The notes beneath the pieces are model-generated. The model was not told where the DNA came from and made no database searches. It saw only the letters and a list, made by a program, of their open reading frames with translations. Made by a program: the position numbers and the translations under genes. A stretch of DNA of 64,000 nucleotides, taken from contig NZ_JFKB01000010.1 of assembly GCF_002115745.1 (NCBI RefSeq), positions 122,129-186,128 of the forward strand. The letters run 5' to 3'. This document shows, in pieces, positions 17,438 to 25,820 of the stretch; position 1 is the first letter of the stretch, and every line of letters starts with the position of its first letter. The stretch is from Thalassospira alkalitolerans. Lineage in GTDB: Bacteria; Pseudomonadota; Alphaproteobacteria; Rhodospirillales; Thalassospiraceae.

Positions 17438-18943
17438 ATGGAACGAAACACACCGATCAGTGCCGCGGTATGCGTAACGGACATCTGGAAGTCCTATGGC
17501 GGAACCCCGGTATTGAAAGGCATCAATATCGAACTGCTTGCAGGACAGGTACATGCCCTGCTTGGGGGGAATGGTGCGGGGAAATCAACCCTGATGAAAA
17601 CCATTGCCGGTCTGGTCAATCCGGACCAAGGCTCGGTCACGATTAATGGCAACGCGCTGACATATGCATCACCTGCGGCGGCCCAGGCACTCGGCCTGTA
17701 TCTGGTTCCACAGGAAGCACATATCCTTCCAAACCAATCCGTTCTTGAAAATATTTGCCTTGGTTTACGTGCCAAACCACGCGCGCTACGAGATGAGGCA
17801 GAGGCATTGCTGCGCGATCTGTCCGTATCACTGGATCTGGATGCGCAAGCCGCAACGCTTGAAATTGCCGATCGCCAGATTGTCGAAATCATGCGCGGTC
17901 TTATTCGCAAAGCCCGCGTCCTCATTCTGGATGAACCGACATCCGCCCTGACCCCGCACGAAGCAAACGCCCTGTTTGACCGCGTCCGCCAGCTACAGCA
18001 ACAAGGTGTCGGCATTTTCTTTATCTCGCACAAACTGCGCGAAATTCGTGAAATTTGCGACGTCATCAGCGTGCTCCGTGATGGTGCCATTGTTCTGTCC
18101 GGCCCGCTTACCGATTATGATGACCGTCAAATTGTCGCGGCCATGACCCAAACAGCCCAATCAACAGAACTGCCGACCCGCATTGCACGCGACATCTGCT
18201 TTGATAATCGCGACACGGTTCTTGATGTCGATAGTTTCAGTGGCGAAGGTTTTCGAAACATCAGTTTTACCGTTCGCGCGGGCGAAATAATCGGACTTGC
18301 CGGGGTTGTTGGCGCCGGGCGGTCGGAACTGGCCGAAACCCTTTTTGGTTTGCGTAACGCCAAAAGTGGCGATGTACGACTTCATGGCAACGCGCTGACC
18401 AAACGGTCCCCGCGTGACTGTGTTGATGCCGGTCTGGTGTACCTGCCAGAAGACAGGCAACAAAACGGCCTGTTTCTTGAAGCATCACTGGCATGGAACA
18501 TGTCGGGCTACACGATGCATCGGCTTGGCTTTTTCCCAAAATCCGGGCCCGAGGCCACGGCGTTTGATGCATTTCGCACCAGCCTTGGCATCAAGTGCGA
18601 AGGTCGCAATCAAGAAGCCGGACGCCTTTCCGGGGGCAACCAGCAGAAAGTTCTTTTGGCCAAATGCCTTGCTGCTGATCCCCGCGTTCTGATCCTTGAC
18701 GAACCTACCCGCGGGGTCGACGTCGCCGCACGCAATGACATTTACCGCCTGATCCGCGATCTGGCTGACAAAGGCCTTGGCGTGGTTTTGATTTCATCGG
18801 ATTTCGACGAGATCGAACAACTGGCCGACCGCGTCATCGTTATGGCGCATGGCCATCAATGTGGCGAACTCGATGGTAACGCCATTACCGTTGATGCCAT
18901 TGCCCATCTTGCCTTTGAGTCCGGGGGCCATCCCAATGCTTGA
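17438..18943 (+). CDS. lsrA: LsrA: AI-2 ABC importer, ATP-binding subunit
   Basis: Duplicated sugar-type ABC ATPase of 501 residues. The first nucleotide-binding domain has Walker A GGNGAGKST at residues 43-51 and Walker B LILDEPTSALT. The second has the relaxed A-loop GVVGAGRSE, typical of this family, signature LSGGNQQKV and Walker B LILDEPTRGVD. With LsrC, LsrD and LsrB it imports AI-2. It is the first gene of the plus-strand lsr operon, and its last eight bases overlap lsrC. The assignment rests on family resemblance plus the unmistakable LsrB, LsrK, LsrG and LsrR neighbours. Confidence 0.92.
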   Translation: MERNTPISAAVCVTDIWKSYGGTPVLKGINIELLAGQVHALLGGNGAGKSTLMKTIAGLVNPDQGSVTINGNALTYASPAAAQALGLYLVPQEAHILPNQSVLENICLGLRAKPRALRDEAEALLRDLSVSLDLDAQAATLEIADRQIVEIMRGLIRKARVLILDEPTSALTPHEANALFDRVRQLQQQGVGIFFISHKLREIREICDVISVLRDGAIVLSGPLTDYDDRQIVAAMTQTAQSTELPTRIARDICFDNRDTVLDVDSFSGEGFRNISFTVRAGEIIGLAGVVGAGRSELAETLFGLRNAKSGDVRLHGNALTKRSPRDCVDAGLVYLPEDRQQNGLFLEASLAWNMSGYTMHRLGFFPKSGPEATAFDAFRTSLGIKCEGRNQEAGRLSGGNQQKVLLAKCLAADPRVLILDEPTRGVDVAARNDIYRLIRDLADKGLGVVLISSDFDEIEQLADRVIVMAHGHQCGELDGNAITVDAIAHLAFESGGHPNA

Positions 18944-19988
18944 TTTCTTTGCACGCAACCGCGTTGCAACCCTTTGCGCTGTCACCGTTCTGGCATTCCT
19001 TCTGATCGGAATGGCCGCCCCCGGCTACCTTTCGCTTTCAACCGCATCCGTCATCATGTCCAACAGTCTTGTGCTGTTGTCGGTCAGTCTTGGCACCATG
19101 CTGGTGATCCTGACCCGCAATATTGATGTCTCAAGCGGGTCTGTCCTTGGCCTCAGTGCTGTTGTTCTTGGCATCATGCTAAACAATGGATACGGACTTG
19201 GCAGTGCAATTGCCGTCTGCCTTCTGGCCGGGGCGATTGCCGGACTGATCAATGGCGTTCTGGTCACAATCCTGAATGTGCCATCCATCATCGCAACGCT
19301 CGGCACACTTGGTCTTTTCCGCGGTTTTATGCTGATCCTGACCGGTGGCAACTGGATCGAAGAACTTCCCCAGCCCTTAAAGGCACTGGCCAACAACGGC
19401 GACATCGGCATTTCAATCCTGACCGTCGTTGTGCTGATGTCACTTGTCGCGGTCTGGGCCTTTTCGCGACAGACACGGTTTGGTCGTTATTTTTATGCCG
19501 TCGGCGATAACCGCGAGGCCGCACGCCATCTTGGCATTCCCGTGAAACTGGTTCAGATCGCGGCCTTTGTTGCCGCAGGCGTTCTGGCGGCAATCGCCGG
19601 GATCATCTTTGCGGCACAAATTGGCTTTATCCCCAATCAGGCTGGCAATGGGCTGGAACTTAAATCGATTGCCGCAAACGTTCTTGGTGGTGTCAGCCTA
19701 TTGGGCGGAAGCGGCACAGTGCCCGGCATTTTTGTTGGGGTAATTTTCCTGACATCCATCGACAGTGCGCTGGTGTTTCTGAAAATCCCGGCCTTCTGGA
19801 ATGACTTTATCGCGGGCGCGGTTCTGCTGCTGGTGCTGTTACTTGACGGTCGGGTCCGCATTGCCGTTGAAAAAGCCATCCGGGCGAAACGCTATGCTGT
19901 TCATGACCCGGCCCCGCACCCAGCCCCCGGCACAAATCCCGCATCGGAAAAAAACACCCGAACACGCGCACAGGAGACCGGGGAATGA
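18936..19988 (+). CDS. lsrC: LsrC: AI-2 ABC importer permease
   Basis: Sugar-type ABC permease (BPD_transp_2 family) of 350 residues with about nine to ten hydrophobic segments. Typical elements are TRNIDVSSGSVLGLSAVV and the cytoplasmic loop GDNREAARHLGIPV. I chose the ATG at 18936, which overlaps the lsrA end and opens MLDFFARNRVAT; the longer frame from 18849 would lie within lsrA. The C-terminus carries a hydrophilic Pro/Thr-rich tail of about 30 residues. The gene overlaps lsrD by four bases. Confidence 0.92.
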   Translation: MLDFFARNRVATLCAVTVLAFLLIGMAAPGYLSLSTASVIMSNSLVLLSVSLGTMLVILTRNIDVSSGSVLGLSAVVLGIMLNNGYGLGSAIAVCLLAGAIAGLINGVLVTILNVPSIIATLGTLGLFRGFMLILTGGNWIEELPQPLKALANNGDIGISILTVVVLMSLVAVWAFSRQTRFGRYFYAVGDNREAARHLGIPVKLVQIAAFVAAGVLAAIAGIIFAAQIGFIPNQAGNGLELKSIAANVLGGVSLLGGSGTVPGIFVGVIFLTSIDSALVFLKIPAFWNDFIAGAVLLLVLLLDGRVRIAVEKAIRAKRYAVHDPAPHPAPGTNPASEKNTRTRAQETGE

Positions 19989-20989
19989 TGAAACGTTTTG
20001 TCTTGCGCTGGGAAACGGCCCTGCTTTGCATGCTGATCGCTGAATTTGCCATCTTTGGCATGATCAATCCGCGTTTCCTTAATCTGTCGAACCTGCTTTA
20101 CAGCACCAGCGACTTTGCCCAGATCGGCATTGTTGCCCTACCGCTGACCATCGTGATTATCGCAGGCGGCATTGATGTGTCTTTTGCATCCGCGGTTGGT
20201 TTATGCGCGATCATCTTTGGTATTTCGAACTTCTTTGGCATGCCGCTTCCGATTTCCATTCTGGCATCGCTTGTTGCCGGGGCTGCTGCCGGGTTGTTCA
20301 ATGCCACGATTATTCATGTGTCACGCATCCAGCCGCTCGTTGTGACACTGGGCAGTCTTTATCTGTTTGGCGGTGCGGCAACGGTTCTTTCGGGTGTTGT
20401 CGGCGCCAGTGGATATGAAGGGATCGGCAACTTCCCCGATGTCTTTACCGCGTTCGCCTATTTCGAGCTTGCCGGGCTTCCAGCCCCGTTCGTCGTCTTG
20501 CTGGTCGAAGCGGTCATTCTGTTTGTCATCCTGCATTATTCACGCTTTGGCCGGTCGGTCTTCATGTGCGGGCTTAGCGAACATGCCGCCCGATACAGCG
20601 GCCTGCCGATCCGGACCATCCAGACCATCACCTATGTCATGACCGGTGTTTTTGCCGCCGTCGCGGGGCTGGTTCTGTCGTCCTATTTCGGATCGGCCCG
20701 TGTTGATCTTGGCACGGCAACACTGTTGCCCGCGATCACAGCTGCCGTCCTGGGCGGCGCATCAATTTATGGCGGACAGGGGTCTATTATCGGCACCCTG
20801 CTGGCCACCCTTGTCATCGGTTATTTGCAGCAAGGCCTGCAAATGAGCGGTGTCCCAAGTCAGATTTCCAGCGCGCTCTCAGGTGCGTTGCTGGTCGTAG
20901 CGGTAGCATTGCGCCACGGAAGTGCTGTGCTTACCGACTTTATCGCTGCGCGGATAATGGCGATGAACCGAAAACGCGCAGCATCATGA
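19985..20989 (+). CDS. lsrD: LsrD: AI-2 ABC importer permease
   Basis: Second permease of the Lsr importer, 334 residues, with about nine membrane segments. Characteristic stretches are [18 protein letters not shown] and [19 protein letters not shown]. Two ATG codons in tandem (19985 and 19988) are possible starts, the first overlapping the lsrC stop. It pairs with LsrC to form the channel. Its end runs into the ribosome-binding site of lsrB (GAGGAGG at 20989-20995). Confidence 0.92.
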   Translation: MMKRFVLRWETALLCMLIAEFAIFGMINPRFLNLSNLLYSTSDFAQIGIVALPLTIVIIAGGIDVSFASAVGLCAIIFGISNFFGMPLPISILASLVAGAAAGLFNATIIHVSRIQPLVVTLGSLYLFGGAATVLSGVVGASGYEGIGNFPDVFTAFAYFELAGLPAPFVVLLVEAVILFVILHYSRFGRSVFMCGLSEHAARYSGLPIRTIQTITYVMTGVFAAVAGLVLSSYFGSARVDLGTATLLPAITAAVLGGASIYGGQGSIIGTLLATLVIGYLQQGLQMSGVPSQISSALSGALLVVAVALRHGSAVLTDFIAARIMAMNRKRAAS

Positions 20990-21000
20990 GGAGGAAAAAA

Positions 21001-22026
21001 ATGTCAGGAAGAATTCTTAAATGGACGACGGCGGCCGCACTTGCCGGGTCACTTTTGGCAGCAGCCCCTGCCTATGCTGAAAACCAGATTGCCTTTATTC
21101 CGAAACTGGTTGGTGTCGGCTTCTTCACCAGCGGCGGCAACGGCGCAACAACCGCCGGCAAGGAAATTGGCGTTGATGTGACCTATGATGGCCCGACCGA
21201 ACCAAGTGTTTCGGGTCAGGTTCAATTCGTGAACAACTTTGTCAATCAAGGTTATAACGCAATCATCCTGTCGTCGGTTTCGCCCGATGGCCTTTGCCCG
21301 GCACTTGACCGCGCCATGAAACGCGACGTTCTGATCATGACCTGGGATAGCGACGTCAAACCGGAATGCCGCAGCTATTATGTTAACCAAGGCACGCCGG
21401 AACAGCTTGGTAGCTTGTTGGTCGATATGGCCAATGATGGAATCAAAAAGGAAAAGGCCAAAGTCGCCTTCTTCTATTCCAGCCCGACCGTGACCGACCA
21501 GAATGCCTGGGCCAATGCAGCAAAAGCGAAAATCGCGGCTGAACACCCGGAATGGGAAGTTGTCACCACCCAGTACGGTTACAACGATGCACAGAAATCG
21601 CTGCAGACTGCCGAAAGCATCCTGAAAGCATATCCGGACCTTGATGCAATCATTGCACCGGATGCCAATGCCCTTCCGGCATCTGCACAGGCGGCTGAAA
21701 ATCTGGATCGTGCCGGCAAGGTTGCGATTGTTGGTTTCTCGACCCCGAATGTCATGCGCCCCTATGTCAAACGCGGCACGGTCGAGCGCTTTGGCCTTTG
21801 GGACGTAACCGAACAGGGCAAGATTTCGGTCTATGTCGCCAATCATGTTCTTGAAAACGGCCCGATGAATGTTGGTGACACGCTCGATATTCCGGGTGTC
21901 GGCACTGTTGAAGTCTCGCCGAACAGTGTTCAGGGTTACGACTACGAAGCTGACGGCAACGGCATCATCCTGCTGCCGAAACGTACCGTCTTTACCAAAG
22001 ACAATATCGATAACTTCGATTTCTGA
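21001..22026 (+). CDS. lsrB: LsrB: periplasmic AI-2-binding protein
   Basis: Periplasmic receptor of 341 residues, extremely close to enteric LsrB across its length. The signal peptide ends with AYA at residue 26. The residues known to contact AI-2 are conserved: K35 in [10 protein letters not shown], the Asp of TWDSD, the Asp-Gln of TVTDQN, and the Pro and Ala of APDANALPA. This makes AI-2 binding very likely, unlike many LsrB-like ribose-binding proteins. The ATG at 21001 follows a strong GAGGAGG site; an in-frame ATG at 20986 overlaps that site and the lsrD stop. A terminator hairpin follows. Confidence 0.96.
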   Translation: MSGRILKWTTAAALAGSLLAAAPAYAENQIAFIPKLVGVGFFTSGGNGATTAGKEIGVDVTYDGPTEPSVSGQVQFVNNFVNQGYNAIILSSVSPDGLCPALDRAMKRDVLIMTWDSDVKPECRSYYVNQGTPEQLGSLLVDMANDGIKKEKAKVAFFYSSPTVTDQNAWANAAKAKIAAEHPEWEVVTTQYGYNDAQKSLQTAESILKAYPDLDAIIAPDANALPASAQAAENLDRAGKVAIVGFSTPNVMRPYVKRGTVERFGLWDVTEQGKISVYVANHVLENGPMNVGDTLDIPGVGTVEVSPNSVQGYDYEADGNGIILLPKRTVFTKDNIDNFDF

Positions 22027-22038
22027 TCTTTGGCGAAA

Positions 22039-22083
22039 CGGGCACGGCGTTCCTGGGGGGATGCCGTGCCCGCATTCTTTTTT
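22039..22083 (+). terminator. Rho-independent terminator after lsrB
   Basis: CGGGCACGGC (22039-22048) pairs with GCCGTGCCCG (22063-22072), with a 14-base loop and then a T-rich tract ending TTCTTTTTTG. It lies between lsrB and the class II aldolase gene, so the aldolase must be expressed by read-through or from its own promoter. Confidence 0.85.
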
Positions 22084-22116
22084 GTGATTATTTGATCGAA
22101 TTTACGGAAGCGCCCC

Positions 22117-23364
22117 ATGGAAAACCTCTGGAACGATAATGACGCGGCCCAATATGCCAACGATGCCCGTGCAAACGGCCAACCCCAGGCATTAGGCCTT
22201 CGTGTTTATACGTCGCGGATCATTGGCAAAGTCGCCGACCTTGTCTTGCACGGTGGCGGCAATACTTCGGTCAAGGTTACAGATGCCGACGGGACCCCCA
22301 TCATGCATGTCAAAGGCAGTGGCTGGGATCTTGAAACCATCGAGGCAGCTGGACTTCCGGCTGTAAAGCTCGCGCCGCTTCATGATGCCCGCAAAGGCAA
22401 AAAACTTTCCGATCCGGAAATGGTCGCATTGCTGCGCAGCAATCTGCTTGATCCGTCCGCTCCAAACCCATCGGTCGAAGCATTGCTGCATGCCTATCTT
22501 CCATTCGACTTTGTCGACCATACTCATTCAACGGCTGTTCTGGCACTTGCCAATCAGGATAATTCCGAAGACCTGATGCGCGAAATCTATGGGGATCGCC
22601 TTGCGTTTCTGCCCTATGTCATGCCGGGCTATGATCTTTCAATTGCAGGTGCCGACCTGTTTGATCGTTTCCCCGAATGCGAGGGGTTGTGGCTTAAGAA
22701 CCATGGTCTGTTTACCTTTGGTGATACGGCGCGACAGTCCTATGACCGGATGATCGATTTCGTCACGGATGCGGAAAACTATCTTGCCGCCCGCGGCATC
22801 ACCCTTCCCGGTCCGGAAAAATCCGATGGTACCATTGATGCCGATCTTGCGGGCAGGATCGAAACCGGACTCCGCGCGGGCAATTCGCCATTTACGTCGT
22901 CACTGGGCATGGATTTCCGCACCGGTCCGTCGATCCGAAAGTACCTTACCAACGATGCCCTCGACACCATTGCCGTGCGTGGCACCGCAACCCCCGATCA
23001 CGTCATTCGGATCAAACCGTTTCCATTGATCTTGAATGCCGACGCCTCGGCGGAGGACATCCTGGCGGCACTTGACGACTACAAAACCCGTTACAAGGCC
23101 TATTTTGATCGCAATGCGCCAAATGCATCCGAGAAAAAAGTCATGCTTGATCCCTGGCCACGCATGATCCTGATCAAGGGGCTTGGACTTATCGGTTTGG
23201 GGACGAATGACAAAGCCGCAAGCATTGCTGGTGATCTGGGCGAGCAAACCGCACGCATCATTAATGCCGCCGAAGAAGTCGGCACCTTCGCGCCAATCAA
23301 CGAAGCCGATCTGTTTGATATGGAATACTGGTCACTTGAACAGGCAAAACTTCAAAAGAAATAA
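22117..23364 (+). CDS. Class II aldolase (RhaD-like stand-alone aldolase domain), candidate phospho-AI-2 aldolase
   Basis: Class II aldolase/adducin-fold protein of 415 residues, resembling the aldolase half of bifunctional rhamnulose-1-phosphate aldolase/dehydrogenases (COG3347 type) but without the short-chain dehydrogenase half. The glycine-rich phosphate loop GGGNTSVKV lies near residue 50, and zinc ligands H135 and H137 (HTHS) and H196 (NHGLF) are in place. In enteric lsr operons the step after LsrG is carried out by LsrF, a class I-type enzyme of unrelated fold; no lsrF is present here. The position directly after lsrB suggests this enzyme handles an AI-2 breakdown product, but that is inference. 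A role in another pentulose or hexulose phosphate pathway is possible. Confidence 0.8.
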   Translation: MENLWNDNDAAQYANDARANGQPQALGLRVYTSRIIGKVADLVLHGGGNTSVKVTDADGTPIMHVKGSGWDLETIEAAGLPAVKLAPLHDARKGKKLSDPEMVALLRSNLLDPSAPNPSVEALLHAYLPFDFVDHTHSTAVLALANQDNSEDLMREIYGDRLAFLPYVMPGYDLSIAGADLFDRFPECEGLWLKNHGLFTFGDTARQSYDRMIDFVTDAENYLAARGITLPGPEKSDGTIDADLAGRIETGLRAGNSPFTSSLGMDFRTGPSIRKYLTNDALDTIAVRGTATPDHVIRIKPFPLILNADASAEDILAALDDYKTRYKAYFDRNAPNASEKKVMLDPWPRMILIKGLGLIGLGTNDKAASIAGDLGEQTARIINAAEEVGTFAPINEADLFDMEYWSLEQAKLQKK

Positions 23365-23391
23365 GATATCGGGAACCCGATACGCCAAATC

Positions 23392-23428
23392 AAAAGGCCG
23401 GACTGCCACCCAGCAGCCCGGCCTTTTT
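23392..23428. terminator. Bidirectional terminator between aldolase and siderophore locus
   Basis: AAAAGGCCGG (23392-23401) pairs with CCGGCCTTTT (23418-23427), with an A-run on the left and T-run on the right, so it can work on both strands. It separates the plus-strand aldolase from the minus-strand siderophore operon. Confidence 0.88.
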
Positions 23429-23439
23429 CTATTCCAACC

Positions 23440-24576
23440 CTATTGTGCCCCAGCCAATGTCGCGAAGTAACCCGGCTGATAATCGATTGGCAGAAAACGA
23501 TCATGCAACTGACGGAACGTTTCGTCCGGATCAAGATCGGCAAACAGATCGGGGTGGAACCATTTTGCCATCTGCTGGATCGCAACAAACTGATACGGGC
23601 TGTTGTAAAACTGATGCCAGACCGCGTGGAATGCATGCGTTTTTTGCGCAGCAATGCCCAGATAGGCTGGGCGCGTCGGATAATATTCCAGCTTCTTTTC
23701 GACCAGATCAGCATCCGCCCCCGGACCAACCGGCACCCATTTGCCACCCGGCACATAGGCATCCCATGCCGCACTGGTGACGATCACATGATCGGGACTT
23801 GAAATCAGAACCTGTTCAGCATTGATTTGCCCGAAAGTACCCGGAATAAAATCCTTGGCGATATTGTCACCACCCGCCATTTCAACCATCGCGCCAAAAT
23901 TGCCATCGCCAAACGAATGACAGCAATCTTCGTAAAATCCCGCTGCGCGGTCGATAAACACCTTGGGCCGGACCAAATCAATTTGTGCCAGTTTATCGGT
24001 TACACGGGCGATTTCATTGGCGCGAAACGTAACGAATTCCTCGGCACGGGCTTCCTGATCGAACAACTTGCCAAACAGACGAATGGACGGCTCGGTATTG
24101 TGTTCCGGATCATGACGAAAATCGACATAGATCACCGGAATGTCCAGCGCATCAAGCTTTTCAATATAATTGGCTTCATCGACTGCCTGCTGGGTTTCAA
24201 GGTTCAGAAACACAACATCTGGTTTTTGCGCAATTGTGGTTTCAATATCAATCAGGCTTTGCTCCAACCCGGCAAAGGCCGGGATATCACCAAATGCCGG
24301 GAATTTTGCCAGATAGGCCTGATAAGTTGCCGGATCGGCATCAATCAAATCCTTACGCCAGCCAACAATACGTTTGGCCGGATTTTCACGATCAAGGGCC
24401 GCAATCATATAAAGCTGGCGACCTTCACCCAGCACGGCGCGCTGGATCGGTGCGTTAACCCTGACTTCGCGGCCGGCGATATCGGTTACGGTAATCATTT
24501 CGGCAAAGGCCGCCTGAACAGATAACACACCAAGGCCGATGGCAGCGATCAGGCGGAACGTCATTTTTACGATCAT
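23440..24576 (-). CDS. Periplasmic iron-chelate-binding protein (FepB/FecB-like)
   Basis: TroA/BtuF-type binding protein of 378 residues with a signal peptide (cleavage near AFA, residue 25) and the family opening TVTDIAGREVRVNAPIQR. The ATG at 24576 follows a GGGAGAG ribosome site. It is the last gene of the siderophore operon, starting just after the exporter stop, and would pass the ferric siderophore from the outer-membrane receptor to an inner-membrane importer. No permease or ATPase partner is encoded in this window, so it must use a transporter elsewhere. The Cys-Cys-His in FYEDCCHSF is an unusual local motif. Confidence 0.85.
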   Translation of the reverse strand: MIVKMTFRLIAAIGLGVLSVQAAFAEMITVTDIAGREVRVNAPIQRAVLGEGRQLYMIAALDRENPAKRIVGWRKDLIDADPATYQAYLAKFPAFGDIPAFAGLEQSLIDIETTIAQKPDVVFLNLETQQAVDEANYIEKLDALDIPVIYVDFRHDPEHNTEPSIRLFGKLFDQEARAEEFVTFRANEIARVTDKLAQIDLVRPKVFIDRAAGFYEDCCHSFGDGNFGAMVEMAGGDNIAKDFIPGTFGQINAEQVLISSPDHVIVTSAAWDAYVPGGKWVPVGPGADADLVEKKLEYYPTRPAYLGIAAQKTHAFHAVWHQFYNSPYQFVAIQQMAKWFHPDLFADLDPDETFRQLHDRFLPIDYQPGYFATLAGAQ

Positions 24577-24578
24577 TT

Positions 24579-25820
24579 TTACTCTCCCGGTATTTCAGAG
24601 GGCCGGGCTGAAAACCCCGCACGTGCGCGTACAAACACGGTCAGAACCAACCCCATGGCGTAAACAAACCCAACAAGAAAATAGATATTTGAAAGTCCGG
24701 CAGCCTGACTGAACCAGCCGCCAAGCGCGATCCCCGCGATGGAGGCAAATTGCGCCGTACTTTGCGCAAGCCCCAAAACATGCCCTTGCCGGTGATCACC
24801 TGCTGCGCGTGATACAAGGGCTGTTAAAACCGGCGTGGTCGCGCCCAGCAACACACCCCAAACAAAATACATCGCGGTAAAAACAAAAATCGACCGGGTG
24901 AACCCGGCCAGAAGCGTGACCACAACACATCCGGCAATCACCAGACACATCCCGCCCAGCACGTCACGCGCGGTGCGGCCTTCGAAATAGCGCGCCCAAA
25001 GTGATGCCGATGTCACAAACCCAAGTGCCAGCAGGCCATAGCAAAGCCCGACAACCCAGTTGCCAACATCAAAGATGCTCAGCACATAGATCGAGAATGG
25101 CGACTGGGTCACCATCCGCCCCAACAGCAACACACCCAAAATGGTCAGCAATGAAACGATCTGGGGGGATCGCAAAATACTGACCTTTCCAACCGGTGTT
25201 GCGTTGGTGATTGCGGCACGGGCCCTGTCTTTTGGCGCAACAACGGGCAACAAAATCCAGACAGATACCAGACAGGCCGCACAAAGAATGGCTGCCGAAA
25301 AGTTGATCCAGAAAAAGGCCGCATGATCAAGGATCACCCCGCCGACCAATGCACCGCCCAGCGACCCGACATTGGTGGAAACCTGCAGATAGGCAAACAG
25401 CTTGGCCCGTTTGGCCGGACTTTCGATACTGACACCATAGGCCTGCGCCGGGGCGATATAGCCCGCACAAGCACCTTGGAAAAACCGCAACATCAGGATC
25501 AACCAGATATCATTGGCATAAGCCAAAGCCAGTTGCGTGATAGCAAGCCCCAAAAGAGCCCGCATCATCATCGCCTTGTGCCCGTATCGGTCCCCCAGAC
25601 GCCCCCAAAAGGTACTGGTCAACATGATGCCCAGCATCGGCCCGACATAGACAGCAATACTGGCAAAGGTAAACACACCATCTGAATGGCTAAGCGAACG
25701 CAGATGAACGGGCCAAAACGGCCCGCTCATTTCCATTGCACCCATCGAGACAAGTTGAATGACAAACAAAAGATGTATCTGCCAGCGAACTGATAGCGGT
25801 TGTCCCACCCCTGCCATCAT
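24579..25820 (-). CDS. MFS transporter, probable siderophore exporter
   Basis: Major facilitator protein of 413 residues with about twelve membrane segments and the MFS loop motif GRLGDRYGHKAMM after the second segment. The start at 25820 (MMAGVGQPL) overlaps the NIS synthetase stop by four bases (ATGA); a longer frame to 25922 lies within that gene. Exporters of this kind (SbnD, PvsC, FslB) accompany NIS siderophore synthetases, so efflux of the finished siderophore is the likely job. Confidence 0.87.
   Translation of the reverse strand: MMAGVGQPLSVRWQIHLLFVIQLVSMGAMEMSGPFWPVHLRSLSHSDGVFTFASIAVYVGPMLGIMLTSTFWGRLGDRYGHKAMMMRALLGLAITQLALAYANDIWLILMLRFFQGACAGYIAPAQAYGVSIESPAKRAKLFAYLQVSTNVGSLGGALVGGVILDHAAFFWINFSAAILCAACLVSVWILLPVVAPKDRARAAITNATPVGKVSILRSPQIVSLLTILGVLLLGRMVTQSPFSIYVLSIFDVGNWVVGLCYGLLALGFVTSASLWARYFEGRTARDVLGGMCLVIAGCVVVTLLAGFTRSIFVFTAMYFVWGVLLGATTPVLTALVSRAAGDHRQGHVLGLAQSTAQFASIAGIALGGWFSQAAGLSNIYFLVGFVYAMGLVLTVFVRARAGFSARPSEIPGE

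Noticed and set aside
22117..23364. Aldolase considered as LsrF
   Set aside because: LsrF is a DhnA-type protein of about 290 residues; this is a 415-residue zinc class II aldolase with HTHS and NHGLF motifs.
23827..24525. 232-codon plus-strand ORF opposite the siderophore-binding protein
   Set aside because: Antisense shadow; the minus-strand protein has signal peptide, family motifs and operon context.
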